Assembly: GCA_910578735.1 (NCBI GenBank)
Contig: CAJTSQ010000066.1
Coordinates: 1 to 6,974, forward strand
Reading direction: 5' to 3'
Source of the DNA: an uncultured Oscillospiraceae bacterium
GTDB lineage: Bacteria > Bacillota > Clostridia > Oscillospirales > Oscillospiraceae
Length of the DNA stretch: 6,974 nt
Position numbers and translations under genes: made by a program. Under the pieces are notes generated by a model. That model ran no database searches, was not told the origin of the DNA, and saw nothing but the letters and a program-made list of their open reading frames with translations. This document shows, one piece after another, positions 1-6,466 of this stretch; within the stretch, counting starts at the first letter, position 1, and each line of letters begins with the position of its first letter.

Positions 1-5
1 CCTCC

Positions 6-30
6 CGCCCTCGCCGGACGGGTGCTTTTT
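6..30 (+). terminator. Possible Rho-independent terminator at the left edge
   Basis: Bases 6-10 can pair with 20-24 (one G-T pair), with two further pairs inside, and the stem is followed by C and five T residues (26-30). This could end a rightward gene lying left of the window. The stem is short and imperfect, and the region may instead be the leader of a leftward transcript (see the promoter at 58-63), so the call is weak. Confidence 0.3.
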
Positions 31-57
31 CTGTTCGCTCTGGAAAGTTGATGTCTG

Positions 58-63
58 ATTATA
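58..63 (-). promoter_or_regulatory. Possible leftward extended -10 promoter
   Basis: Read on the minus strand, TATAAT is preceded by TGC, giving an extended -10 element (TGCTATAAT). No good -35 hexamer is seen 16-18 bases upstream, where the sequence is T-rich. It would drive a transcript leaving the window to the left, divergent from the MarR operon. No coding sequence for it is visible here. Confidence 0.35.
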
Positions 64-152
64 GCACAAACAGGGGAAAAATAAAAGGCCAGATCGTGTT
101 AAGACCCAAACCGCCTGCTCTGTAAACAATTTTTGAACTTCACAAAAACCGC

Positions 153-180
153 TTGACAATTTTTCCGGCCGGAGTAAAAT
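153..180 (+). promoter_or_regulatory. Promoter of the MarR-ABC operon
   Basis: TTGACA (153-158) and TAAAAT (175-180) are separated by 16 bases, a strong sigma-A-type promoter. The expected transcription start is near 186-188, inside the first of two palindromic operators. This leaves a leader of about 50 bases before the GTG of the MarR gene. It is the only good rightward promoter seen before the operon, so it should drive all three genes. Confidence 0.8.
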
Positions 181-214
181 GATTAACGCATTAATCATTA
201 ACCGGTTAATGATT
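181..214 (+). promoter_or_regulatory. Double palindromic operator, probably for the adjacent MarR protein
   Basis: Two copies of ATTAA-N4-TTAAT lie side by side at 182-195 and 197-210, separated by one C. The second sits in a 22-bp perfect palindrome (193-214) centred on CCGG. The first is a 16-bp inverted repeat (181-196) centred on CGCA. The pair starts right after the -10 box and covers the expected transcription start, a position where a bound dimer would block RNA polymerase. MarR-family dimers commonly bind AT-rich palindromes of about this size in their own promoters. Binding by the neighbouring protein is inferred. Confidence 0.75.
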
Positions 215-220
215 TTTTTG

Positions 221-229
221 AAAGGAGGT
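221..229 (+). promoter_or_regulatory. Ribosome binding site of the MarR gene
   Basis: AAAGGAGGT is a near-perfect Shine-Dalgarno sequence, seven bases before the GTG at 237. It fixes that GTG as the start rather than a start in the overlapping reading frame at 179. Confidence 0.8.
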
Positions 230-236
230 TTTTCTC

Positions 237-704
237 GTGGAAGATCTGTTTCACGAGATGGATTTACTATCCCGCCAGTTCAACCAGGCCCATCGGGCCG
301 CTGTTCAGGCGGAGCTGAATGCCGCCGGGCTGGGCGAGGTGGGACACCCTATGCTGGTGTCCATCCTCCAGTCCGCCGGGGAGGACCCAGACGGCCAATG
401 CCAGGCCCAGCGGGAGCTGGCCAGCCTGCTCCATGTCTCCCCCGCCGCCGTGGCCAACTCGCTGAAATGCCTGGAGCGGGACGGCTATATCCGCCGGGAG
501 CCCTGGCAGAGGGATGCCCGGCGCAACCGGGTATTCCTTACGGAGAAGGGGGCCGCTGCTGTGGAGGGCTGCCGGGATGTGTTTCGCCGGGTATCCGCAC
601 GCATGATGGCCGGATTTTCTCTGGAGGAGTGCAGCCAGCTGATGGGCTTTCAGCGCCGGATGCTGGACAATCTGACCCACTCGGATTCCCACGAAAAGGA
701 GTGA
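237..704 (+). CDS. MarR-family winged-helix transcriptional regulator
   Basis: This 155-residue protein has the size and layout of MarR-family dimeric repressors. An N-terminal helical dimerisation region is followed by a helix-turn-helix at about residues 57-81 (QRELASLLHVSPAAVANSLK) and a wing at 84-104 with the family's Asp-x-Arg pattern (RDARRNRVFLTEKG). A C-terminal helix completes the dimer interface. The start is GTG, set by the strong ribosome binding site just upstream. It is the first gene of an operon with two ABC exporter genes; only 7 bases separate its stop from the next start. Its promoter carries a double palindrome suited to autorepression. By analogy with other MarR-ABC operons it probably senses a small toxic compound, antibiotic or metabolite and derepresses the exporter. 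The ligand cannot be read from sequence. Confidence 0.9.
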   Translation: MEDLFHEMDLLSRQFNQAHRAAVQAELNAAGLGEVGHPMLVSILQSAGEDPDGQCQAQRELASLLHVSPAAVANSLKCLERDGYIRREPWQRDARRNRVFLTEKGAAAVEGCRDVFRRVSARMMAGFSLEECSQLMGFQRRMLDNLTHSDSHEKE

Positions 705-711
705 TTTTACT

Positions 712-2445
712 TTGCTTTCCCTGTTCCTGACCCATTTGGAGGGTTACAAAAAAGACGCTATAAAATCCCCTGTCCTCATTATCCTGGAGGTCATCTGCGA
801 GCTGCTCCTTCCCCTGGTCATGGCGGAGATTGTGGACGTGGCCATCCCCTCGGGGGACACCGGCTATATCTTCACCCTGGGGGCCGCTATGCTGGTCCTC
901 GCCGCCGTCTCTATGGCCTGCGGCGTGCTGGCCGCCAAATACGCCGCCTTCGCCAGCCAGGGCTTTGGCGGCAACCTGCGCCAGTGCCTGTTCAACAAGG
1001 TGCAGGACTTCTCCTTTGCCGACATTGACCGCTTCTCCTCCGCCTCCCTCATCACCCGGATGACCAACGACGTGAACGCCATGACCATGATGCTGGCCAT
1101 GGGCCTGCGGATGCTGGTCCGGGCTCCGGTGATGCTCATTGCCGCCCTGGGGGTCAGCCTGTACCTCAACGCCCGGCTGGCCGTGATTCTTCTGGTCGTC
1201 ATCCCCCTGATGGTGCTGGCTATCGCCGTACTCATGAAGGTGTGCACCAAGCTCTTCGACGCCATGCAGAAGAAGATCGACGGACTGAACAACGTGCTCC
1301 AGGAGAATCTGGTGGCCATCCGGGTGGTAAAAGCCTTTGTCCGGGAGGACCACGAGCGGAAGAAGTTCAACCGCGCCAGCGACGAGCTGATGACCGCCGG
1401 GCTCACCGTGGGTATGCGGATTATCGCCATTATGCCCATCATGATGCTGTGCCTGAACGGAGCCACCCTGGCCGTCCTCTACTTCGGCGGACGGATGGTT
1501 ATGGGGGCCGACTTCCTGCTGGGCGACCTGAACGCCTTCCTCAGCTACATCATGCAGGTGCTGATGAGCGTGATGATGGTGGCTATGTCCCTCCTCCAAC
1601 TGTCCCGAGCCCAGGCCTGTGCCCGGCGTATTAACGAGGTGCTGGAGGCCGTTCCCTCCGTTCAAAACAAAGAGGAAACTTCCCTCCTTCCCGCCCCCAG
1701 GGGCATGGTGGAGTTTAAGGATGTCTCCTTTAAGTACGCCGCCTCCGGCACAGGGGACGACGTGCTGTCCCACATCAGCTTTACCGTGGATCCGGGCCAG
1801 TTTGTGGCCATTGTGGGGGGCACCGGCACAGGAAAATCCTCGCTGGTCAACCTGATCCCCCGGTTTTACGACGTCACCGGCGGCTCTGTGCTGGTGGACG
1901 GGGTGGACGTGCGGGACTACCCCCTGGAGGAGCTGCGGGGCCGTATCGGCATGGTACTCCAGACCAACATCCTCTTTACCGGCACCATTCGGGAAAACCT
2001 GCTGTGGGGCAAGCCGGACGCCACCGAGGAGGAGATTATCCAGGCCGCCAAGGACGCCCAGGCCTACGACTTCATCATGGGTCTGCCCGACGGCTTCGAC
2101 ACCCGGCTGACCCAGGGGGGCACCAATGTCTCCGGCGGACAGAAGCAGCGGCTGTGCATCGCCCGGGCCATGCTCCGCAAGCCGGCCATCCTCATTCTGG
2201 ACGACTCCACCTCCGCCGTGGACTCGGCCACTGAGGCGGCCATCCGGGAATCCTTCCACAAGAATCTCAAGGACACTACCGTTATTATCATCGCTCAGCG
2301 CATCTCCTCCGTGCAGTACGCTGACGAAATTCTCATTCTGGACGACGACCACATCGCCGGCCAGGGTACCCATGAGGAACTGATGAAAACCAACAAAATC
2401 TATCAGGAGATCTACCAATCTCAGCAAGAGGGGGTGGGCGGATAA
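712..2445 (+). CDS. ABC exporter half-transporter, degenerate-site subunit of a heterodimer
   Basis: A 577-residue type IV ABC exporter half: six membrane helices (about residues 20-42, 53-76, 132-152, 156-176, 235-258, 270-292), then an ATPase domain from about 332. Visible motifs are Walker A GGTGTGKS (369-376), Q-loop Q417, signature VSGGQ (473-477), Walker B ILILDD (D497, D498) and switch Q529 in IIIAQR. The usual catalytic Glu is Asp and the usual H-loop His is Gln. This is the pattern of the non-hydrolysing partner in heterodimers such as TM287/288, BmrCD and LmrCD. The start must be TTG, because the next in-frame Met lies inside membrane helix 1; AAGGAG at the end of the MarR gene is 10 bases upstream. 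The N-terminus (LTHLEGYKK) fits the family. It overlaps the next gene by one base, suggesting coupled translation. The exporter probably moves a hydrophobic drug, lipid or peptide across the membrane; the substrate is unknown. Confidence 0.93.
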   Translation: MLSLFLTHLEGYKKDAIKSPVLIILEVICELLLPLVMAEIVDVAIPSGDTGYIFTLGAAMLVLAAVSMACGVLAAKYAAFASQGFGGNLRQCLFNKVQDFSFADIDRFSSASLITRMTNDVNAMTMMLAMGLRMLVRAPVMLIAALGVSLYLNARLAVILLVVIPLMVLAIAVLMKVCTKLFDAMQKKIDGLNNVLQENLVAIRVVKAFVREDHERKKFNRASDELMTAGLTVGMRIIAIMPIMMLCLNGATLAVLYFGGRMVMGADFLLGDLNAFLSYIMQVLMSVMMVAMSLLQLSRAQACARRINEVLEAVPSVQNKEETSLLPAPRGMVEFKDVSFKYAASGTGDDVLSHISFTVDPGQFVAIVGGTGTGKSSLVNLIPRFYDVTGGSVLVDGVDVRDYPLEELRGRIGMVLQTNILFTGTIRENLLWGKPDATEEEIIQAAKDAQAYDFIMGLPDGFDTRLTQGGTNVSGGQKQRLCIARAMLRKPAILILDDSTSAVDSATEAAIRESFHKNLKDTTVIIIAQRISSVQYADEILILDDDHIAGQGTHEELMKTNKIYQEIYQSQQEGVGG

Positions 2446-4511
2446 TGCCAGGACCTCATCAAGCCCCAAAGGGGGGCTATGTCAAGCCTAAAAATCTGAA
2501 ACGGACCATGGGCCGCCTGGTGGGCTACCTCACCAAAAGCAAGCTGCCTCTGCTGTTCGTGCTGTTCTGCCTTCTGGTCTCGGTGGGGACCAATCTGGGC
2601 GGGTCGTATCTGATGCGGCCCATCATCAATAACTTTATCTGGTCGGGCTGCACCGACTTCGCCGGACTGGGCCTGGCCATCCTCCGGCTGGCGGGGGTCT
2701 ACCTTCTGGGCTGTCTGGCCACCTACGGCCAGTCCGCCGCCATGGTCCGGCTGGCGGAGAAGGGGGTCAACCGGCTGCGCAAGGACCTGTTCGACGCCCT
2801 GCAAAAGCTCCCCCTCTCCTACTTCGACCAGCACCCCCACGGCGAACTCATGAGCCGGTTCACCAACGACGCGGACAATGTGCAGATGGCCCTTCAGCAG
2901 AGCATGGTATCCCTGTTCTCCAGCTGTCTGATGTTTGCGGGGCTGGTGGTGCTGATGCTGGTTATCAACTGGAAGCTGTTCCTTGCCACCGCCCTGGTGC
3001 TGGCCCTTACCATGTTCTTCTTCAAGCAGCTGGGGGGCCGCAGCCGGAAGTTTTATCAGAAGCAGCAGGCCGCCCTGGGGGCGGTCAACGGGGAAATCCA
3101 GGAGACCATTGAGGGGCTGAAGGTGGTAAAGGCCTTCACCCATGAGGCGCAGGCCAAGGCCAAGTTCAAGGAGCTGAACGATGCCTACCGCAATGCCGCC
3201 CAGCGGGCCAACTTCTACTCCACCATGATTATGCCGGTGGCGGGCAACCTGATGAACATCAGCTACGCCCTCACCGCCGCCTTTGGCGGACTGCTCTCTG
3301 TCCTCCAGGGCTTCGACCTGGGCGGGCTGGCCATCTACCTCAACTACTCCCGGCAGGTGGGCCAGCCCCTGAACCAGATTTCCCAGCAGATGACCACCCT
3401 GCTGTCCGCCATGGCCGGCGCGGAGCGCATCTTTGAGGTGATGGATACCGCCGCTGAAATCAACGAGGGCTCAGTCACCCTGGTGGCGGCGGAAAAGGAC
3501 GCCAACGGCACCCTCTCCCTGTTCGCCGGCGAGGGCCGGCCCCGGACCTGGGCCTGGAAGGTCCCCCGGGGCAACGGCATGGAGCTGGTTCCGGTGTTTG
3601 TGGGCGAGGACGAGGCCCTCACCGAGATTACCGACCCGGAGGCCGTTCCGGACCCGGCCATGCTGGCCGACCACGGCTGGGCCTGGAAGTATCCCGGCCC
3701 TGACGGAACGGTGGGCCTCCATCTCATCCGGGGCACCGTGCGCAACGTCCCCGGGGAGGACTTTTACCTGACAGAGCTGCGGGGGGCGGTGCGGTTCAGC
3801 CATGTGGACTTCTCCTATGTCCCCGGCAAGCGGATTTTGAAGGATGTGTCGGTCTACGCCGACCCGGGCCAGAAAATCGCCTTTGTGGGCTCCACCGGCG
3901 CGGGCAAGACCACCATTACCAACCTGATTAACCGCTTCTATGAGATTGAGGGCGGCATGATTACCTACGACGGCATCCGGGTGAAGGCCATCCGCAAGGA
4001 GGACCTGCGCCGGTCCCTGGGGGCGGTTCTTCAGGACACCCACCTGTTTACGGGGACCATCATGGACAACATCCGGTATGGCCGTCTGGACGCCACCGAT
4101 GAGGAGTGCGTCGCTGCCGCCAAGAGCGCCAACGCCCACTCCTTCATCCGCCGCCTGCCCGAGGGCTACCAGACTATGGTTACCGGCGACGGGGCCAACC
4201 TGTCCCAGGGCCAGCGGCAGCTGCTGGCCATCGCAAGGGCCGCCGTAGCCGACCCGCCGGTGATGATTCTGGATGAGGCCACCTCCTCCATCGACACCCG
4301 CACCGAGGCCCTGATCCAGCAGGGCATGGATACCCTGATGGAGGGCCGGACGGTGTTCGTCATCGCCCACCGCCTGTCCACCGTGCGCAACTCCAACTGC
4401 ATTGTGGTCATTGAGCACGGGGAGATTGAGGAAAAGGGCAGCCATGAGCGCCTTCTGGAGGAAAAAGGCCGGTACTACCGGCTGTACACCGGACAGTTCC
4501 AGCTGTCCTGA
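2445..4511 (+). CDS. ABC exporter half-transporter, catalytic subunit of the heterodimer, with linker insertion
   Basis: A 688-residue exporter half. It has a basic, Gly/Pro-rich N-terminus, six membrane helices (first pairs about 34-56, 73-96, 153-174, 177-195) and an ATPase domain from about residue 447. Motifs are Walker A GSTGAGKT (482-489), Q-loop Q530, signature LSQGQ (586-590), Walker B MILDE (D610, E611) and H642 in VIAHRLS. The intact Glu and His make this the hydrolysing partner of the upstream protein, as in TM288, BmrD or LmrD. About 100 residues (roughly 340-445) lie between the membrane domain and the ATPase domain, where most exporters have 15-20. The insert contains two WAWK-x-P motifs (W369 and W412). 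The ATG overlaps the previous stop as TAATG, so equal synthesis of the two subunits is expected. A similar insertion is remembered in clostridial relatives; its function is unknown. Confidence 0.93.
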   Translation: MPGPHQAPKGGYVKPKNLKRTMGRLVGYLTKSKLPLLFVLFCLLVSVGTNLGGSYLMRPIINNFIWSGCTDFAGLGLAILRLAGVYLLGCLATYGQSAAMVRLAEKGVNRLRKDLFDALQKLPLSYFDQHPHGELMSRFTNDADNVQMALQQSMVSLFSSCLMFAGLVVLMLVINWKLFLATALVLALTMFFFKQLGGRSRKFYQKQQAALGAVNGEIQETIEGLKVVKAFTHEAQAKAKFKELNDAYRNAAQRANFYSTMIMPVAGNLMNISYALTAAFGGLLSVLQGFDLGGLAIYLNYSRQVGQPLNQISQQMTTLLSAMAGAERIFEVMDTAAEINEGSVTLVAAEKDANGTLSLFAGEGRPRTWAWKVPRGNGMELVPVFVGEDEALTEITDPEAVPDPAMLADHGWAWKYPGPDGTVGLHLIRGTVRNVPGEDFYLTELRGAVRFSHVDFSYVPGKRILKDVSVYADPGQKIAFVGSTGAGKTTITNLINRFYEIEGGMITYDGIRVKAIRKEDLRRSLGAVLQDTHLFTGTIMDNIRYGRLDATDEECVAAAKSANAHSFIRRLPEGYQTMVTGDGANLSQGQRQLLAIARAAVADPPVMILDEATSSIDTRTEALIQQGMDTLMEGRTVFVIAHRLSTVRNSNCIVVIEHGEIEEKGSHERLLEEKGRYYRLYTGQFQLS

Positions 4512-4515
4512 CAGA

Positions 4516-4544
4516 AAGGCGCCCCGCCAGCGGCGGGGCGCCTT
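4516..4544 (+). terminator. Terminator of the MarR-ABC operon, shared with the convergent operon
   Basis: A perfect 13-bp, GC-rich stem (4516-4528 pairing with 4532-4544) with a three-base AGC loop begins 4 bases after the ABC stop codon. It ends 9 bases before the stop of the leftward membrane-protein gene. The A-T pairs at the stem base read AA/TT on either strand, but the T-tract is short (CTTGTT on plus, CTTTCT on minus). It probably stops transcription from both sides between the convergent operons. Confidence 0.8.
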
Positions 4545-4553
4545 GTTCACGCC

Positions 4554-5072
4554 TCAGATCAACGCTACTTTTTTCCGCTTCCGCCTGCGCCCCGTATGCA
4601 GGCCGAGGGCGAAGCCAGCCATCAGCAGTCCGTGAGTCCCCGCCGCCGCCAGAGGATGGAGGGTATTGAACACATAGGCGGACTGAGGACCGTCAAAGAG
4701 GGGGAAAAACCAGGCCAGCCGCGCCATCAGCTGGGGACATAGTGTAATCAGCAGAATATCCGGCCCTCCCTGGTCCGCCCACCAGCACAGGGCAGCAGGC
4801 AGGAATGTCCACAGAATCAAAACCGGCGCGTGCTGTCTCCAGCCCCGGGGGCGGTAATCTATCAGAAGCCAATATCCCCCTATGATCCACAGGAAGGGGA
4901 GCGCGATGCTCACCCCATAGACCAGCCATTCCCACTCATAATTTCTGCCAAACAGAGACAGCACTCCATAACAGATCAGGCAGGAGAAACACTGGAGCGC
5001 CAGCAGCCAGAGGGAACTAAAACCGAACCTCTTCCAGCTGTCCAGATGTTTTTCTACAAAACCTCGTATCAC
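4554..5072 (-). CDS. Small polytopic membrane protein of a LytTR operon, function unknown
   Basis: A 172-residue protein with four or five predicted membrane helices (about residues 20-40, 49-71, 83-98, 106-125, 137-159) and a basic tail (RRRKRKK, 162-168). That tail suggests a cytoplasmic C-terminus by the positive-inside rule. No family is recognised and no catalytic motif is seen. The start is GTG, overlapping the upstream stop as GTGA (4 bases), with AGGGGG about 8 bases upstream; translation is probably coupled. It is the last gene of the LytTR operon, so it is inferred to work with the regulator and the other membrane protein. It could sense or answer a membrane signal, or be the effector whose level the system sets. 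Confidence 0.8.
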   Translation of the reverse strand: MIRGFVEKHLDSWKRFGFSSLWLLALQCFSCLICYGVLSLFGRNYEWEWLVYGVSIALPFLWIIGGYWLLIDYRPRGWRQHAPVLILWTFLPAALCWWADQGGPDILLITLCPQLMARLAWFFPLFDGPQSAYVFNTLHPLAAAGTHGLLMAGFALGLHTGRRRKRKKVALI

Positions 5073-5854
5073 AATTCCATCCCCCTCTCCCGGGGCACCG
5101 CCCGGCGGTACAGCCAGCCCATCACATTGCCCGCCAGCGCGGGAACGGCCACCATAAAGCAGTGGGACAGGGCGGTGTAGTTATACAACAGGCAGACCAT
5201 AGGCAGATAGCACACAAAGCAGGCCACCGGATACAGGGGGCACACCCCCTGCCGCTTGCCCAGGGACACCCCGGCGAAGAAGCCCCCCACCGGCATCAGC
5301 ACAAAGGGCAGAATCAGCGCGGACAGGACCGGGATATCAATCCAGCCGCCGTTTATTTGATACTCCACCCAGCGCAGCACCAGGGGCAAAATGTCGCACA
5401 GCAGCAGGACAAAGGGCAGATAGGGCAGGGTCTCCCGCCACTTCAAGGGGGACGGCCCGGCATCCAGCCCCAGCAGGGTGCGCAGCTGCACGATCTCCAT
5501 GTACCAGCCAATCCACCGCCCCAGCCAAATCAGGACGTAGAGCAGGGCCAGCATCCCCTCCAGCAGCAGCAATCCCTCCCAGTACCAGCCGTAGTACTGA
5601 ACAGCCAAGAGCAGGAACAGCACAGAGGTCACCACAAAGTGGGCCCCGGAGCACAGCAGCAGCTGTCTGCCGTCATCAGCAAAAGGCAAGGTGGCGATCC
5701 CTGCCGCTCCACCCAGGCCGGCGCAAAGCAAACACACCATAGGGGTCGCCAGCCGGGTATCCATAAAATAGGGATCGAGAATCACTGCGGCCAGCAGGCC
5801 CGCAGCGCCCCCAATCAAAATCCGGACCAGCCAGGTCCATTTACCGCTCCTCAT
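5069..5854 (-). CDS. Eight-helix membrane protein: DUF3021-like N-terminal half joined to a second membrane domain
   Basis: Up to 263 residues with about eight predicted membrane helices (residues 10-28, 39-58, 66-88, 95-119, 145-163, 177-199, 208-226, 231-250, numbered from the first ATG). The first 130 residues match the DUF3021 pattern as remembered: a Gly-rich first helix, a Gly-rich second helix (CAGLGGAAG), an HFVVTS helix, and a fourth helix ending YVLIWLGRWIGWYMEIVQL. Ordinary DUF3021 proteins end near there. This one continues with a further four-helix half containing ILPFVLMPVGGFFAGVSLGKR, which is not recognised. Two starts are possible: ATG at 5860 is only 2 bases from AGGAG, while ATG at 5854 is 8 bases away and is preferred. 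Either overlaps the end of the LytTR gene. DUF3021 proteins usually follow small LytTR regulators and are thought to control them, so an inhibitor or sensor role is inferred. Confidence 0.85.
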   Translation of the reverse strand: MRSGKWTWLVRILIGGAAGLLAAVILDPYFMDTRLATPMVCLLCAGLGGAAGIATLPFADDGRQLLLCSGAHFVVTSVLFLLLAVQYYGWYWEGLLLLEGMLALLYVLIWLGRWIGWYMEIVQLRTLLGLDAGPSPLKWRETLPYLPFVLLLCDILPLVLRWVEYQINGGWIDIPVLSALILPFVLMPVGGFFAGVSLGKRQGVCPLYPVACFVCYLPMVCLLYNYTALSHCFMVAVPALAGNVMGWLYRRAVPRERGMEL

Positions 5855-6308
5855 TTCCATTTCTCCTTCCCATCTTCAGTACTTCCTTGATTTTCTTCAC
5901 GTACCGCCGGGACACATAGGTCCGCACCGCCCCGTCCAGGGTCATACAGATGGTGCCGGACAGGGACAGGTCCACCGCCGTCACCCGGTCCAGGTTGATG
6001 ATCTCACTGTTGGAGATGCGGACAAACCTGGCCGGGTCCAGACGCGCCTCCAGCTCGTAGAGCCGCAGGCGGACAGTGAAGGTCTCTGACTCTGTCTGGG
6101 CAGACACCCCCTTGCCGTCGGCGTAAAACCGGAGGAAGTCCCCCTGAGGCAAGAGCAGCTTCTCCTCCTCCCGGCTCACAGGGATGGGACCCAGGGCCAG
6201 TTTGGACAGGCTCTCCGCCAGTCGGCGCAGCTCCTCGCTCTCCTCCCCGGCCAGGATTACAATTTTGGGCTCCTGCCGGCCTGGCTCGGTCCTGATCTCC
6301 ACTTCCAT
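5841..6308 (-). CDS. LytTR-domain DNA-binding transcriptional regulator (stand-alone type)
   Basis: A 155-residue protein. The first 45 residues have no receiver domain and carry a predicted helix (SEELRRLAESLSKLAL). A LytTR domain spans about 48-146, with the typical FVRISNSEIINLDRV stretch (95-109) and a basic C-terminal segment (VSRRYVKKIKEVLK). LytTR domains bind imperfect direct repeats spaced about two helical turns. Lacking a phosphorylation domain, this subclass is thought to be held in check by a co-encoded membrane protein, as in the HdrRM and BrsRM systems of Streptococcus mutans. Here two membrane-protein genes follow with overlapping ends. The ATG at 6308 has a strong purine-rich ribosome binding site (GGGGGGAGG) just upstream. 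A 21-bp-period repeat just upstream of its own promoter suggests autoactivation. Confidence 0.92.
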   Translation of the reverse strand: MEVEIRTEPGRQEPKIVILAGEESEELRRLAESLSKLALGPIPVSREEEKLLLPQGDFLRFYADGKGVSAQTESETFTVRLRLYELEARLDPARFVRISNSEIINLDRVTAVDLSLSGTICMTLDGAVRTYVSRRYVKKIKEVLKMGRRNGNEER

Positions 6309-6331
6309 GGGCCTCCCCCCCTCTCGTCCCC

Positions 6332-6360
6332 AGTATAGCCCTTCTCCCCCGCTCTGTCTA
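6332..6360 (-). promoter_or_regulatory. Promoter of the LytTR operon
   Basis: On the minus strand, TAGACA (6355-6360) and TATACT (6332-6337) are exactly 17 bases apart. The expected transcript starts near 6325, giving a leader of only about 17 bases, nearly all ribosome binding site. The direct repeat at 6368-6409 begins 7 bases upstream of the -35 box, the usual place for an activator that contacts RNA polymerase. Confidence 0.78.
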
Positions 6361-6367
6361 CCACTTT

Positions 6368-6409
6368 GGGACAGTCGGTCATTTTTCCGGGATAGTCGGT
6401 CGTTTTACC
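6368..6409 (-). promoter_or_regulatory. Probable LytTR binding site: two 21-bp direct repeats
   Basis: Two adjacent 21-base units (6368-6388 and 6389-6409) agree at 18 of 21 positions. On the minus strand each contains GACCGACT followed by GTCCC or ATCCC. The 21-bp period puts both copies on the same DNA face, as for known LytTR sites (9-bp half-sites with about 12 bp between). Against a start near 6325, the cores fall at about -43 to -55 and -64 to -76, suiting activation of the LytTR operon. The array also abuts the -35 box of the rightward tRNA promoter, one base away. That the adjacent LytTR protein binds here is inferred. Confidence 0.75.
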
Positions 6410-6410
6410 G

Positions 6411-6439
6411 TTGACAGATGGACCAAGTTAGGCTAAAAT
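6411..6439 (+). promoter_or_regulatory. Promoter of the tRNA-Arg locus
   Basis: TTGACA (6411-6416) and TAAAAT (6434-6439) are exactly 17 bases apart, a near-consensus strong promoter typical of stable RNA genes. The expected start is near 6446, about 20 bases before the first tRNA 5' half. The transcript would run through both truncated copies and the intact tRNA to the terminator at 6724-6753. Confidence 0.75.
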
Positions 6440-6466
6440 AGCATAGGCGCTTGGGCAATTTCATAG

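Noticed and set aside
179..730. Plus-strand reading frame of 183 codons overlapping the MarR gene
   Set aside because: It starts inside the promoter -10 region, has no ribosome binding site and encodes a Gly/Arg/Pro-rich sequence, while the GTG-started frame has a full MarR fold pattern.
538..2469. Minus-strand reading frame of 643 codons opposite the first ABC gene
   Set aside because: It is antisense to clear ABC exporter motifs, is His/Gly/Gln-rich without any fold pattern, and stays open only because of GC-rich codons on the other strand.
3471..4550. Minus-strand reading frame of 359 codons opposite the second ABC gene
   Set aside because: It lies antisense to the Walker, signature and switch motifs of the ABC protein, crosses the terminator hairpin, and has no ribosome binding site or recognisable domain.
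5162..5890. Plus-strand reading frame of 242 codons opposite the DUF3021-like gene
   Set aside because: Gln/His/Pro-rich low-complexity translation, typical of the antisense of a Leu-rich membrane protein; the minus-strand protein has coherent membrane helices, a ribosome binding site and operon overlaps.
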